Shown in pieces: positions 9,306 to 18,714 of a DNA stretch of 64,000 nucleotides. The stretch is from Coprobacter fastidiosus. Its GTDB lineage: Bacteria; Bacteroidota; Bacteroidia; Bacteroidales; Coprobacteraceae. The notes under the pieces were generated by a model, which saw only the letters and a program-made list of their open reading frames with translations, had not been told where the DNA came from and searched no databases. The stretch lies in contig NZ_AP028032.1 of NCBI RefSeq assembly GCF_030296935.1, forward strand, positions 310,001 to 374,000. Reading direction: 5' to 3'. The position numbers were made by a program, and so were the translations under genes. Positions within the stretch are counted from its first letter, which is position 1. Each line of letters starts with the position of its first letter.

Positions 9306-10016
9306 ATGAAAACCAAGATTTATATCATATATTTGCTGACTTTATTGCTATCTTGTCCTTTTTATATAGAGGCACAAGATAATCAATCTGTAAAAGAGAA
9401 AAACCGTATATCTCGTTGGATAGATTCGGGAAAACGCTTTTTTAAAAAGAGAGAAAAAAAAGATGAGATACACATAAACCTCCATGAACTTACTTTAGAG
9501 GAAAACATTAAAATACCAGTTCCGGCAAGTTCGGCTGTCAATAATTTGAAAACTGCTTTGTCTCAGGAAGTACGTCGTTTGAGCCGGATAAAGCATGCTC
9601 AATTATCTACGCCTCGAAAAGGAGAAGTTATAAAGGTCGTTATTCCGATGGACCAGCTTTTCCAACCCAATGATACACTTTTGTGGGATAGAGCAGAATT
9701 GATTTTGCGTCCGTTTGTCAAATATGTAGAGAATCCCGATTATTATCATATTTTGTTGGCTGCGTATACCGATGATACAGGCAGTGATGCTTATACACGT
9801 AGGTTATCCGAATCTCGCGCACGTGCCGTAGCAGGATGGTTACAAGAGCATGGCGGAGTGTCAGACTACATAGTTCCCTATGGTATGGGAAACTCAAATC
9901 CTATAATGCCGAATACATCGGATGCCAATAGAACCGAAAATCGGCGTATGGAAATTTATCTTGTCCCGGGTGAGGCTTTGTTAAAGTTAGCAGGAAAAGG
10001 AAAGATTACATATTAG
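9306..10016 (+). CDS. OmpA-family C-terminal domain protein
   Basis: 236 residues from ATG 9306, chosen because the signal peptide MKTKIYIIYLLTLLLSCPFYIEAQ begins there; an in-frame ATG lies 30 bases upstream. A basic linker with several lysines follows, then a region of unknown fold, and an OmpA/MotB-like peptidoglycan-binding domain over roughly residues 120-225. Its marks are TDDTGSDAYTRRLSESRARAV and the NRTENRRMEIYL end, the usual NxxxRRVE-type motif. Such proteins sit in the periplasm or outer membrane and hold peptidoglycan. It has no beta-barrel. Its partner is unknown, and it stands alone between the acidic protein and proS. Confidence 0.85.
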   Translation: MKTKIYIIYLLTLLLSCPFYIEAQDNQSVKEKNRISRWIDSGKRFFKKREKKDEIHINLHELTLEENIKIPVPASSAVNNLKTALSQEVRRLSRIKHAQLSTPRKGEVIKVVIPMDQLFQPNDTLLWDRAELILRPFVKYVENPDYYHILLAAYTDDTGSDAYTRRLSESRARAVAGWLQEHGGVSDYIVPYGMGNSNPIMPNTSDANRTENRRMEIYLVPGEALLKLAGKGKITY

Positions 10017-10080
10017 TTATAAATGTGCATTGTTATATTGATTTTCAATAGTAAAAGCATGAAATAATTCCGCTTTTTTA

Positions 10081-10088
10081 TAATTTTG
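10081..10088 (+). promoter_or_regulatory. -7 box upstream of proS
   Basis: TAATTTTG matches the Bacteroidetes -7 consensus, 44 bases before the proS start. The -33 element is weak. Confidence 0.5.
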
Positions 10089-10131
10089 CATCTCGAAATC
10101 AAAATTAGGATTATAAAAATATCATAAATAC

Positions 10132-11613
10132 ATGGCAAAAGAACTGAAAGACCTGACAAAACGCAGTGAAAATTATTCTCAATGGTATAATGACTTGGTC
10201 GTAAAAGCCGATTTGGCGGAACAGTCGGCAGTAAGAGGTTGTATGGTTATAAAACCTTACGGATATGCAATATGGGAGAAAATGCAACGTCAATTAGATG
10301 ATATGTTTAAGGAAACCGGACATGTCAATGCTTATTTTCCGCTATTGATCCCTAAGTCTTATTTAAGCCGTGAGGCGGAACATGTCGAAGGTTTTGCTAA
10401 GGAATGTGCGGTTGTGACTCATTACCGGTTGAAAAATGCAGAAGACGGTTCTGGCGTTATTGTCGATCCGGCAGCAAAACTGGAAGAAGAGTTGATTATA
10501 CGACCTACTTCCGAAACTATTATTTGGAGTACCTATAAAAATTGGATACAATCTTATCGTGATCTGCCTATTCTCTGCAATCAATGGGCAAACGTGATGC
10601 GCTGGGAGATGCGCACAAGGCTATTCTTGCGTACGGCAGAGTTTCTTTGGCAAGAAGGTCATACGGCCCATGCTACCCGTGAGGAAGCGGAGGCAGAGGC
10701 TCAACGCATGTTGAATGTGTATGCCGATTTTGCTGAAAATTATATGGCGATGCCGGTAATCAAGGGAGTTAAGTCGGCAAACGAACGGTTTGCCGGAGCT
10801 TTGGATACCTATACTATCGAAGCTTTGATGCAAGACGGTAAAGCTTTGCAATCGGGAACTTCTCATTTTCTCGGACAAAATTTTGCAAAAGCTTTTGATG
10901 TGCAGTTTGTTGATAAAAATAATAAACTCGACTATGTTTGGGCGACTTCATGGGGAGTTTCTACTCGTTTGATGGGAGCTTTGATTATGTCTCATTCCGA
11001 TGATAACGGCTTGGTATTGCCTCCTAAGTTAGCACCGATTCAAGTAGTAATAGTCCCCATTTATAAAAATATGGAGCAACTGGCTGTCATTGATGAGAAA
11101 GTTGCCGGTATCGTGGCTAAATTGAAAGAATTGGGAATATCTGTCAAATATGACAATGCCGACAATAAACGTCCCGGATTTAAATTTGCCGATTATGAAT
11201 TGAAGGGAGTGCCTGTTCGTTTGGTTATGGGAGGACGGGATTTAGAAAACAACACGATGGAGGTAATGCGTCGCGATACATTAGAAAAGGAAACGGTCTC
11301 TTGCGATAATATCGAATTGTATGTGAAAAAGTTACTGGATGATATTCAGTCTAATATTTATAAAAAAGCTTTTGATTATCGTGCTAAACATATTGTTGAA
11401 GTCGATTCTTACGATGAATTTAAAGAAAAGATTGAGGAGGGCGGATTCATCCTTGCTCATTGGGATGGAACACCAGAAACAGAAGCTCGTATCAAAGAAG
11501 AAACTAAAGCGACGATACGTTGCATTCCTTTTGATGGAGATATGACTCCGGGTGTTTGTATGGTAACCGGTAAGCCTTCTGCTCGACGAGTTCTATTTGC
11601 CCGTGCATATTAA
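10132..11613 (+). CDS. proS: prolyl-tRNA synthetase, archaeal/eukaryal-like type without editing domain
   Basis: 493 residues. This class II synthetase charges tRNA(Pro) with proline in the cytoplasm. Visible marks are RPTSETIIW, the motif 2 region [20 protein letters not shown] followed by QEGHTAHA, and the C-terminal domain ending in FARAY, where a terminal tyrosine is typical of the archaeal/eukaryal-like form. The length and lack of a long insertion between motifs 2 and 3 show it has no INS editing domain. Enzymes of this type can mischarge alanine and rely on separate deacylases, and one candidate is encoded at 32674-33183. It has its own -7 box and a strong terminator at 11634-11670. 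Confidence 0.97.
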   Translation: MAKELKDLTKRSENYSQWYNDLVVKADLAEQSAVRGCMVIKPYGYAIWEKMQRQLDDMFKETGHVNAYFPLLIPKSYLSREAEHVEGFAKECAVVTHYRLKNAEDGSGVIVDPAAKLEEELIIRPTSETIIWSTYKNWIQSYRDLPILCNQWANVMRWEMRTRLFLRTAEFLWQEGHTAHATREEAEAEAQRMLNVYADFAENYMAMPVIKGVKSANERFAGALDTYTIEALMQDGKALQSGTSHFLGQNFAKAFDVQFVDKNNKLDYVWATSWGVSTRLMGALIMSHSDDNGLVLPPKLAPIQVVIVPIYKNMEQLAVIDEKVAGIVAKLKELGISVKYDNADNKRPGFKFADYELKGVPVRLVMGGRDLENNTMEVMRRDTLEKETVSCDNIELYVKKLLDDIQSNIYKKAFDYRAKHIVEVDSYDEFKEKIEEGGFILAHWDGTPETEARIKEETKATIRCIPFDGDMTPGVCMVTGKPSARRVLFARAY

Positions 11614-11633
11614 AAACAGACGGTATATTAGTC

Positions 11634-11670
11634 AATAAGGAAACTTTGAAAAAGGTTTCCTTATTTTTTT
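11634..11670 (+). terminator. proS terminator
   Basis: AATAAGGAAAC (11634-11644) pairs perfectly with GTTTCCTTATT (11655-11665), and the T-run reaches 11670. Confidence 0.85.
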
Positions 11671-11732
11671 GTCATTGATATAGAAAAACGAAACTTTTAT
11701 TATTTTTGGTTGTTCTAACACAAAAAAATATT

Positions 11733-12572
11733 ATGATTAGTGATTGGGCTTTAGTCTTAGAGGGTGGTGGAATGAGAGGAGTATTTACTTCTGGAGTTCT
11801 GGATTATCTTATGGATAAAAACATCTATTTCCCATATACGATAGGTGTATCGGCAGGAGCTTGTAATGGATTATCGTATGCATCGAAACAACGGGGACGA
11901 GCTAAAATTTCGAATATAGACTTATTGGATAAATATCATTATATAAGTCCTAAATTTTTTTGGAGCAATAAAAGTATATTGAATATGGACTTTTTATTTG
12001 ATGAGATGCCCAATAAGGTTCTTCCTTATGATTTTGATACCTATTTTGCATCACCGGATCGTTTTATCATGGTTACTTCAAATTGTGAAACTGGAGAAGC
12101 CGAATATTTTGAAGAAAAACGATCTCCGCAAAGATTATTGCAGATATGTAGGGCGTCCAGCAGCCTGCCGTTTGTTTCGCCGATTGTATGGATTGATAAT
12201 AAACCGATGCTGGATGGAGGAATTTGTGATCCTATACCTTTTCGGAAAGCTTGTGAAGACGGGTATGATCAGATGGTTTTGGTCTTGACACGTAATAAGG
12301 GATATAGAAAAGAAGAAAAAGAGGTGAAACTTCCACCATTTTTTTATCATAAATATCCGGCATTGAAAAATCGGCTTTGTCACCGTATGCGTGAGTACAA
12401 TAAAACGATGGATGAAATAGAAATGATGGAAAAAAATAATCAGGCAATCGTTATACGTCCTCAAAAGCCCTTAGTCGTTGATCGGATAGAACAGAATATA
12501 AAAAAATTGACAGATCTATACGAAGAAGGATATTATTGTGCCGAAGCTGTTTTTTCGGCTGTTAACTTGTAG
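11733..12572 (+). CDS. patatin-like phospholipase family protein
   Basis: 279 residues from ATG 11733; an in-frame ATG 27 bases upstream adds residues that do not belong to the family. The patatin fold is clear: oxyanion loop GGGMRG (residues 11-16), nucleophile elbow GVSAG with Ser40, and the catalytic DGG with Asp161. Patatins use a Ser-Asp dyad to release fatty acids from lipids. There is no signal peptide, so it is probably cytoplasmic or inner-membrane associated, like the bacterial RssA/YjjU group. It stands alone after the proS terminator. The substrate is unknown. Confidence 0.92.
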   Translation: MISDWALVLEGGGMRGVFTSGVLDYLMDKNIYFPYTIGVSAGACNGLSYASKQRGRAKISNIDLLDKYHYISPKFFWSNKSILNMDFLFDEMPNKVLPYDFDTYFASPDRFIMVTSNCETGEAEYFEEKRSPQRLLQICRASSSLPFVSPIVWIDNKPMLDGGICDPIPFRKACEDGYDQMVLVLTRNKGYRKEEKEVKLPPFFYHKYPALKNRLCHRMREYNKTMDEIEMMEKNNQAIVIRPQKPLVVDRIEQNIKKLTDLYEEGYYCAEAVFSAVNL

Positions 12573-12677
12573 GCATTTATTTTTACTTAATATGTTTTCA
12601 TAGAAAAGGAGTTCTGCGTTTTTGAAGAATGAACGTAAAAAAACAGTTAAAGAAAACCTTATGTTACGATAATATTT

Positions 12678-12685
12678 TAATTTTG
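12678..12685 (+). promoter_or_regulatory. -7 box upstream of the MFS exporter
   Basis: TAATTTTG, a full match to the Bacteroidetes -7 consensus, 23 bases before the start codon. Confidence 0.5.
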
Positions 12686-12707
12686 CCGACTGAAAATTTT
12701 TAAGGAT

Positions 12708-13865
12708 ATGAAAAAAAGTCTTATAGCATTGGCATTCGGTACATTAGGTTTGGGGATCGCCGAGTTTGTAATGATGGGAATCTTGCCGGATGTTGCTAAA
12801 AATTTGCATATAAACATTGCTACGGCAGGACATTTGATTTCTGCGTATGCATTAGGAGTCTGTGTTGGTGCACCTATGCTTATTTTAGCGAGAAAATTTC
12901 CTTTGAAACGTATTCTGATGGGTTTGGTGGCAATTGTTATGATAGGAAATATCTGTGCATCTTTAGCTCCGAATTATTGGGTAATGCTTGTCGCTCGTTT
13001 TATATCCGGATTACCGCATGGAGCTTATTTCGGTGTCGCATCTATCGTAGCTGAAAAATTGGCGGATAAAGGAAAAGGATCGGAAGCCGTTTCTATTATG
13101 ATTGCGGGAATGACTATTGCAAATTTGTTTGGTGTTCCCTTGGGGACGTCTTTGAGCGCGTCGATATCTTGGCGGTTGACTTTCCTTTTGGTAGGAGCAT
13201 GGAGTGTTATTATTATGTATTATATTTGGCGGTGGGTTCCTCAAGTCGAGAACTTGCCGGATACGGGGTTGAAAGGACAATTTCGTTTTCTTAAGTCTCC
13301 AGCACCATGGTTATTATTAGGTGCGACTATGCTGGGAAATGGAGGAGTATTTTGTTGGTATAGTTATGTAAACCCTTTGTTGACACATGTTTCCGGATTT
13401 TCACCTCATTCGATTACTTTCTTTATGGTTCTTGCCGGGTTTGGTATGGTCGTGGGTAATTTGACGGGAGGAAAAATGTCTGATAAATATACACCGGGAA
13501 GGGTAGCGGCTTTTGCACAGGGGAGTATATGCATTGTATTGCTCATGATTTTCTTTTTTGCAAAAGTTCCTTGGTTGTCAGTCCTTTTAATGTGCCTTTG
13601 TACAGCCGGTCTGTTTGCGGTTTCAAGCCCGCAACAAGTATTGCTGATTCGTTATTCTAAGGGTGGAGAAATGTTGGGGGCAGCAAGTGTCCAGGTTGCA
13701 TTCAATTTGGGAAATGCTATTGGTGCTTATTGTGGAGGATTGCCCCTACAAGCCAATATGGGTTACCAATATCCGGCACTGATCGGAGCTCCTTTTGCCT
13801 TATGCGGTTTTATTTTGTTGACGATCTTTTTTAGAAAATACGAATCTATGAGAATCCGGTCATAA
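12708..13865 (+). CDS. MFS transporter, AraJ/arabinose-efflux type
   Basis: 385 residues with about 12 hydrophobic segments and no signal peptide. The N-terminus (ALAFGTLGLGIAEFVMMGILP) and the segment SAYALGVCVGAP are typical of the DHA1-type sugar/drug efflux permeases related to AraJ and the Cml group. The usual A-motif region between helices 2 and 3 is present as LILARKFPLKRIL. It would export a small molecule across the inner membrane by proton antiport; the substrate is unknown. Its stop overlaps the stop of the convergent CAT-like gene by six bases. Because of that neighbour, chloramphenicol-type drugs are one possibility, but nothing in the sequence proves it. Confidence 0.9.
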   Translation: MKKSLIALAFGTLGLGIAEFVMMGILPDVAKNLHINIATAGHLISAYALGVCVGAPMLILARKFPLKRILMGLVAIVMIGNICASLAPNYWVMLVARFISGLPHGAYFGVASIVAEKLADKGKGSEAVSIMIAGMTIANLFGVPLGTSLSASISWRLTFLLVGAWSVIIMYYIWRWVPQVENLPDTGLKGQFRFLKSPAPWLLLGATMLGNGGVFCWYSYVNPLLTHVSGFSPHSITFFMVLAGFGMVVGNLTGGKMSDKYTPGRVAAFAQGSICIVLLMIFFFAKVPWLSVLLMCLCTAGLFAVSSPQQVLLIRYSKGGEMLGAASVQVAFNLGNAIGAYCGGLPLQANMGYQYPALIGAPFALCGFILLTIFFRKYESMRIRS

Positions 13866-14492
13866 TAAAGATTGTGCATCGATCATTTTTTGTATAAGAA
13901 GAGCTGCATCACGACCATCCGTAAGCCCATGGTGTGCACTGATAGAGATAGGAAGAGTATATTTCTTTTTTTCTTGTATTAATTTTCCCGTAGAAATTTT
14001 AGGTACAGAATCTCCGGTTCTGATAGAATCTGCATGTTTCATGTCGGAAAAAGCAAACCAAGGTAAAGCTGAATAGCGTATGAGATCTTTTCTTCCTGTA
14101 TTTTCAGAGAAAGATAATCCAGTGCTATTTTTTACTCTGTTTATCTCTTTCTCAGCGTTTTGCATAAAAATATTGAAGTCTGTACTATATTCGAAAAAAG
14201 CGAATCCGAAAGTTCCGTCTTCTCTTCCGATTGTGGGAGAAATATTGATTTTATCGTATTTCACGACATTTTCACCTTCTATTCGCAGTTTAAAAGCATC
14301 TATATCATTGATACATTTTAATAGAAAATGTATAGAGTAAAGAAAAAAAGGTTTTTCTAATTCTTTGCTTAGCAAATAGATTTTGGTAAAATCAACGGTT
14401 GTAGTAATGCCCCAAAAAGGATCATCGAGTTTTGAAAAGAAATAAAAATGTTCTTTTCTATTCCAAGAGTTTATGTCGATAATTTGTTTCAT
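13860..14492 (-). CDS. chloramphenicol acetyltransferase-like (CatA family) O-acyltransferase
   Basis: 210 residues, close to the usual 213-220 of trimeric CAT enzymes. The N-terminus (INSWNRKEHFYFFSKLDDPFWG) and the active-site motif HHGLTDG (His187-His188 to Asp192/Gly193) near the C-terminus are diagnostic. The catalytic histidine is therefore present, so an acetyl-CoA dependent acyl transfer is expected in the cytoplasm. Whether chloramphenicol is the acceptor cannot be told; many chromosomal members act on other substrates. It lies 50 bases downstream of the GH43 gene on the same strand and may be read from that transcript. It converges on the MFS gene with a six-base overlap of the two frames. 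Confidence 0.85.
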   Translation of the reverse strand: MKQIIDINSWNRKEHFYFFSKLDDPFWGITTTVDFTKIYLLSKELEKPFFLYSIHFLLKCINDIDAFKLRIEGENVVKYDKINISPTIGREDGTFGFAFFEYSTDFNIFMQNAEKEINRVKNSTGLSFSENTGRKDLIRYSALPWFAFSDMKHADSIRTGDSVPKISTGKLIQEKKKYTLPISISAHHGLTDGRDAALLIQKMIDAQSLL

Positions 14493-14542
14493 TTTTCCAA
14501 ATCCGTATTTTTATTGTATATTTTAGACAGGCCCTAATATCA

Positions 14543-16066
14543 TTATTGAATAATGAAATATGAAAATTCAGCAGGTTGATCAGATTCTCCGCAATGAATA
14601 AGTCCGGGACGGGCGACTCTGTCCCAGCGATCTAATTGATTATATCCGTTCTTGTCTGTATTTATTATATGCCAATCTTTTTGATTCTTACTCCAGAAAA
14701 ATGAACAATTGCATCCTTCTGTTATTTTTATTTTTAGATAAGGTTTATTTGTCGGTAAATTCATTTTTCTTATGATATTTTCTTTTCCGTCTTTTACTTC
14801 CTTTAAAATTAACTCGTTATTTTGGTATCCCAATATAACCAGATTTTTGTCATCGCCATAAAAAGTAAGGCCTTTCAAACTTTTGTTCGAGTTTGTTACT
14901 TGGGTTTCAAATGAATAATTCGGTTTTACGGATCGTACACATAAGGCAGTTCCGTTTTGACTGTTATTTTTTTGAGTACCGCTGAGCAATAGATATCCAT
15001 TACCTGTTTTTGTATCTATATCTGAATAGAGGTAATTCCAGCACCAGTCATTTTTAAGTTTTTTACTTTTGAAATTGTCACGAAATTCGTTTATGATTTT
15101 TTGCTTTGTTCCGGGAAATGGTACGGGTTGTTGAAGTTGAGCTATATCTCCAGACTTGAATCGAAGCCATTGATCTTTATCTATGGTCAGCTCTAATAAA
15201 ATAGGCTGCCTTCCTGTAAAAAATCCCGCTCCATTTAAATAAGCATGACAAAGATAAAACATGCGTCCATCCGGAGTTGTCGTCACAGTACCGTGTCCAC
15301 AAGAAAGAATGTCGTTACTTCCTGTAAGAATCGGGTTACCCTCATATTTCTCATAAGGGCCTTTTAGTGTTTTTGAGCGGGCGACATAAACCTGATAATC
15401 GCTTTTAGGACCGCAACAGTTATTCGTCGCATACATTAAGTAATAGTAGTCGCCTTTTTTAAACCAATATTGACCTTCCATTAAAGTGTGGTCGTCATCC
15501 CGTAGAAGGGTAAAAGGTTCTCCTTCGAGCCGTAATCCGTCTTTAGACATTTTGTTACACAATAATTCTATCGGGCGTTTGTCAAGACCGTAAGCTTTCC
15601 AAGTGATATATAAATCTCCGTTATCTTCCATGACAAAAGCGTCGATAGCTTCTTTTCCGAACTTGACTAATAATCCATGATCCGTAAACTCTTTTTCCGG
15701 ATTATCGGAAGTCGCAACACCTATATACGAAACGCCGTTCTTATCTCGAGCAGTATAATAAACATAAACTTTGTTATTATGGTAAAACAATTCGGGAGCC
15801 CAGAACGAAGAGAGTGTCCATTCGGGTTGTTTATTGAATATATGTCCGGTCTGTTTCCAGTTGATCAAATCGTTTGACTTAAACATTGGATAATACGGAG
15901 CCCATTCTGAGGATGTCCCTGTCGCATAATAAGTGTTGCCGATTCTGATAATCGTAGGGTCGGCCAGATCGCCCCGAATTACCGGATTATTGTATGTTTC
16001 GACTCGCTGTCCTGATGTAAAATGAATACATGATATACAAGCGAATAATAGTAATAATTTTTTCAT
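14543..16066 (-). CDS. glycoside hydrolase family 43 enzyme
   Basis: 507 residues with a signal peptide (MKKLLLLFACISCIHFTSG). The N-terminal five-bladed propeller carries the GH43 triad: Asp36 in RGDLADPT, Asp142 in EAIDAF and Glu197 in LMEGQYWF. From about residue 320 a beta-sandwich like those that end GH43 xylosidases/arabinofuranosidases (DUF1349/GH43_C2 type) follows. These enzymes remove arabinose or xylose from plant polysaccharides in the periplasm or outside the cell; the exact sugar is unknown. An interrupted palindrome 37 bases upstream of the start (16103-16132) may be an operator. The CAT-like gene follows after 50 bases. Confidence 0.93.
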   Translation of the reverse strand: MKKLLLLFACISCIHFTSGQRVETYNNPVIRGDLADPTIIRIGNTYYATGTSSEWAPYYPMFKSNDLINWKQTGHIFNKQPEWTLSSFWAPELFYHNNKVYVYYTARDKNGVSYIGVATSDNPEKEFTDHGLLVKFGKEAIDAFVMEDNGDLYITWKAYGLDKRPIELLCNKMSKDGLRLEGEPFTLLRDDDHTLMEGQYWFKKGDYYYLMYATNNCCGPKSDYQVYVARSKTLKGPYEKYEGNPILTGSNDILSCGHGTVTTTPDGRMFYLCHAYLNGAGFFTGRQPILLELTIDKDQWLRFKSGDIAQLQQPVPFPGTKQKIINEFRDNFKSKKLKNDWCWNYLYSDIDTKTGNGYLLLSGTQKNNSQNGTALCVRSVKPNYSFETQVTNSNKSLKGLTFYGDDKNLVILGYQNNELILKEVKDGKENIIRKMNLPTNKPYLKIKITEGCNCSFFWSKNQKDWHIINTDKNGYNQLDRWDRVARPGLIHCGESDQPAEFSYFIIQ

Positions 16067-16102
16067 GTGTGTGTAGTTTGTGTGGTGAATTATTATTTTA
16101 GA

Positions 16103-16132
16103 TTATCATCAGTTAGACTTAACCGATGATAA
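16103..16132. promoter_or_regulatory. interrupted palindrome upstream of the GH43 gene
   Basis: TTATCATCAGTT (16103-16114) and AACCGATGATAA (16121-16132) form an inverted repeat with one mismatch and a 6-base centre, 37 bases before the GH43 ATG. There is no T-run, so an operator or leader hairpin is more likely than a terminator. Which protein would bind it is unknown. Confidence 0.4.
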
Positions 16133-16287
16133 ATAAACTTTTAGTGAATTATTTGAAAAATAAAAGGTGACGATTTGCAAACCGTGCGAATTTCAGTGTT
16201 TTGAATTGTTATGCTGTCGAATAACTCTTCTAACTACAAAAATAAAACAATCACTTAAAAGAACAAAATCTTGGGCATATTTTGTAA

Positions 16288-16881
16288 TCAAGGATCTGTT
16301 ATAAGAAGGTTACTTGGTCGTTCTTTATAGCTGTGTTTAACAGCTATAATAGTACTTTTGTTTAACAGAGTGACTTCTATCATCGTAATATTTTTGATGG
16401 CATCCTTTATCTTTATCATCATCCAATCATTAGAGTTATCATAAGGTAAATAGAACCACCGGGCTAATCCTATAAAACCAATTCGATATTGTCTATTTTC
16501 TTTATCATCTATAATTTGCGTTGGTATCCATTCCATAACACTGAATTGAGGGAGTAGTGTTCCTGTCCTATCTATATAGAACCATTTATCACTCTCCCAA
16601 TAATGATATTCCCCTTTAGAATTTGGTACTACTTTTTTTTCTCCTTTATTTGTAACTTTCGCTCTTCCATCCTTAAAAGGAAAACCAAAAGCAAATTGAG
16701 GTTTAATGATAATTGCCCCTTTTTCATCTATATATCCTATACGCCCCCGCCTATCTACAATGCGGCGCATTCCGTCTTGTATATAGTCTTCACCATTATC
16801 AATCTGATAGACTGTATAACATTTATTTGATATACATCCGATAAATAATAATAAGATAAAAAGCCCGATGTAATATTTCAT
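16288..16881 (-). CDS. WG-repeat lipoprotein
   Basis: 197 residues. A lipoprotein signal ends in the lipobox FIGC with Cys16. Residues about 40-80 form a WG-type repeat (GRIGYIDEKGAIIIKPQF, then FPFKDGRAKV), with a second partial unit near FYIDRTGTLLPQF. WG repeats build a beta-propeller-like surface of unknown ligand. The C-terminal 90 residues show no known domain. The protein should be attached to the outer membrane facing the periplasm. It is a single-gene unit with a -7 box at 16929-16936. Confidence 0.75.
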   Translation of the reverse strand: MKYYIGLFILLLFIGCISNKCYTVYQIDNGEDYIQDGMRRIVDRRGRIGYIDEKGAIIIKPQFAFGFPFKDGRAKVTNKGEKKVVPNSKGEYHYWESDKWFYIDRTGTLLPQFSVMEWIPTQIIDDKENRQYRIGFIGLARWFYLPYDNSNDWMMIKIKDAIKNITMIEVTLLNKSTIIAVKHSYKERPSNLLITDP

Positions 16882-16928
16882 AATAAAATATACTTTATCG
16901 TTTTCTTTTGATCAACTATATTGGGTTA

Positions 16929-16936
16929 CAAATATA
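16929..16936 (-). promoter_or_regulatory. -7 box for the WG lipoprotein gene
   Basis: Reads TATATTTG on the minus strand, 48 bases upstream of the start codon and just after the terminator of the acyl-CoA dehydrogenase operon. Confidence 0.5.
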
Positions 16937-16941
16937 CGTAA

Positions 16942-16972
16942 AAGAGGCCGTCTCATTTTGAGACCGCCTCTT
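16942..16972 (-). terminator. terminator of the etfBA-acd operon
   Basis: AAGAGGC (16942-16948) pairs with GCCTCTT (16966-16972), continued by GTCTCA/TGAGAC after one mismatch with a TTT-type loop. On the minus strand TTTTACG follows. It lies 20 bases beyond the acd stop. Confidence 0.75.
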
Positions 16973-16992
16973 CTGGATTTTTGTAAGGAGAA

Positions 16993-18699
16993 TTATCCTT
17001 TGCGATAAAATTCTAAATCTTCAACATTGAATTTACTGATAAATTCAGCCTGTTTTTTTACTTCAGCTTCTCCGAAATGGATATATACTTCTGCCGAATT
17101 GCGGAATGAATCGCATCGGGTCGTATCTAATAGCAATAAATGTCCCATAATGATGTGACCGGCCATTTCTACCATACGGCGTGCATGAAAATCAATATAT
17201 TCGTTGTCTTTAGTCTCGACAACCGAAGCCACTGTTTTTTCGTAAATTTCAGTCATGGCTTTTAACCGGTTCTGTAAAGGAACTAACTCAGGACAGATTG
17301 TTTCCTGTTCATAGAACTTCATCATATTAAGGAATGTCCCGGTAGTTACGTGACGGATAGCAGCGACAACTTGCAATTGTGTTGTACCTTCATAAATAGA
17401 AGTGATACGAGCATCCCGGTAAATACGTTCACAAGCATAGTCTTTCATGAATCCCGAACCTCCGTGAATCTGTACACAATCATAAGCATTTTGATTACAG
17501 AATTCACTGCTCATTCCTTTGGCAAGAGGAGTGAAAGCATCGGCTTGTCTTTGATATTTTTTCATCTCGTCACGTTCCTCTTTTTCGAGTTTACGTTCTT
17601 TTGAAATATCTTCATATACTTTATACATATCTACAAAACGGGTTGTCTCATAAAGTAGTGAACGAGATGCATCGAGTTTGGCTTTCATCAGAGATAACAT
17701 TTCATAAACGGCTGGAAATTCGATGATTGCTTTACCGAATTGTCGTCGTTCTTGAGCATAAGTAAGAGCCTCTCTATAAGCTGCTTCAGATACTCCGACC
17801 GATTGTGCTGCAATTCCCAGACGAGCACCGTTCATCAATGCCATGACATATTTGATCAACCCCATTTTGCGATCTCCGCAAAGCTCGGCTTTGGCATTTT
17901 TGAATACCAGTTCACAAGTAGGAGAACCCTTGATTCCCATTTTGTTTTCTATGCGTCGAACGGTTACGCCGCCATCGTTTTTATCGTAGATAAACATTGA
18001 TAATCCGCGGCCGTCTTTGGTCCCTTCTTCCGAACGAGCCAGAACAAGAGCTATATGTCCGTCTCCATTTGTAATGAATCGTTTTACACCGTTCAAATAC
18101 CAGCATCCGTCTTTTTCACTGTAAGTTGCTTTTAACATAACAGCTTGAAGATCTGAGCCGGCATCCGGTTCGGTCAAGTCCATAGCCATAGTTTCTCCGG
18201 CACAAACACGAGGGAGATATTTTTGTTTTTGTTCTTCGCTGGCAAATTCGTAGATAGTCTCAGCACAATCTTGCAATCCCCAAATATTAACAAATCCGGC
18301 ATCTGCGCGACTTACCATATCGGCTGCCATGATATACGGTACAAGAGAAAAGTTCAGTCCGTTATATCGGCGAGGGATAGAAATTCCCATTAAGCCGGCT
18401 TTTACAAGGGCGTCCAGATTTTTTTCTGTTCCGGAAGCATATTTAACCCGTCCGTTTATAACTTGAGGACCTTCATGGTCTACGCTTTCGGCATTGGGAG
18501 CAACGATGTCTCCGCATATCTCACCGGCGATTTCAAGAACTTTTTCATAACTGTCCATCGCATCTTCAAAATCGATGGGAGCATAGTCATATTTTTCGGC
18601 ATCGGTATAGTTTCGTTCTTTAAGAGCTACCAAACGCTTCATTAGCGGATGGTTCAAGTGATGTTTAAGGTCACTGTTATCTAAATAAAAATTAGCCAT
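16993..18699 (-). CDS. acyl-CoA dehydrogenase, long (568-residue) form
   Basis: A flavoenzyme that oxidises acyl-CoA to enoyl-CoA and hands electrons to the electron transfer flavoprotein encoded just upstream. Visible parts are the FAD-binding stretch MDLTEPDAGSDLQAV, the RFITNGD segment, QRRQFGKAI-type helix (ERRQFGKAIIEF) and the catalytic glutamate in IYEGTTQ (Glu437). The family's usual length is about 380; the extra residues are a C-terminal helical extension from about 450 and an N-terminal one of about 60 residues, as in other Bacteroidales members. It is the third gene of etfB-etfA-acd (15 bases after etfA), with a terminator 20 bases downstream. Chain length preference is unknown; short-chain (butyryl-CoA) is plausible. 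Confidence 0.93.
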   Translation of the reverse strand: MANFYLDNSDLKHHLNHPLMKRLVALKERNYTDAEKYDYAPIDFEDAMDSYEKVLEIAGEICGDIVAPNAESVDHEGPQVINGRVKYASGTEKNLDALVKAGLMGISIPRRYNGLNFSLVPYIMAADMVSRADAGFVNIWGLQDCAETIYEFASEEQKQKYLPRVCAGETMAMDLTEPDAGSDLQAVMLKATYSEKDGCWYLNGVKRFITNGDGHIALVLARSEEGTKDGRGLSMFIYDKNDGGVTVRRIENKMGIKGSPTCELVFKNAKAELCGDRKMGLIKYVMALMNGARLGIAAQSVGVSEAAYREALTYAQERRQFGKAIIEFPAVYEMLSLMKAKLDASRSLLYETTRFVDMYKVYEDISKERKLEKEERDEMKKYQRQADAFTPLAKGMSSEFCNQNAYDCVQIHGGSGFMKDYACERIYRDARITSIYEGTTQLQVVAAIRHVTTGTFLNMMKFYEQETICPELVPLQNRLKAMTEIYEKTVASVVETKDNEYIDFHARRMVEMAGHIIMGHLLLLDTTRCDSFRNSAEVYIHFGEAEVKKQAEFISKFNVEDLEFYRKG

Positions 18700-18714
18700 A
18701 TTCTTTTGAGTTTA

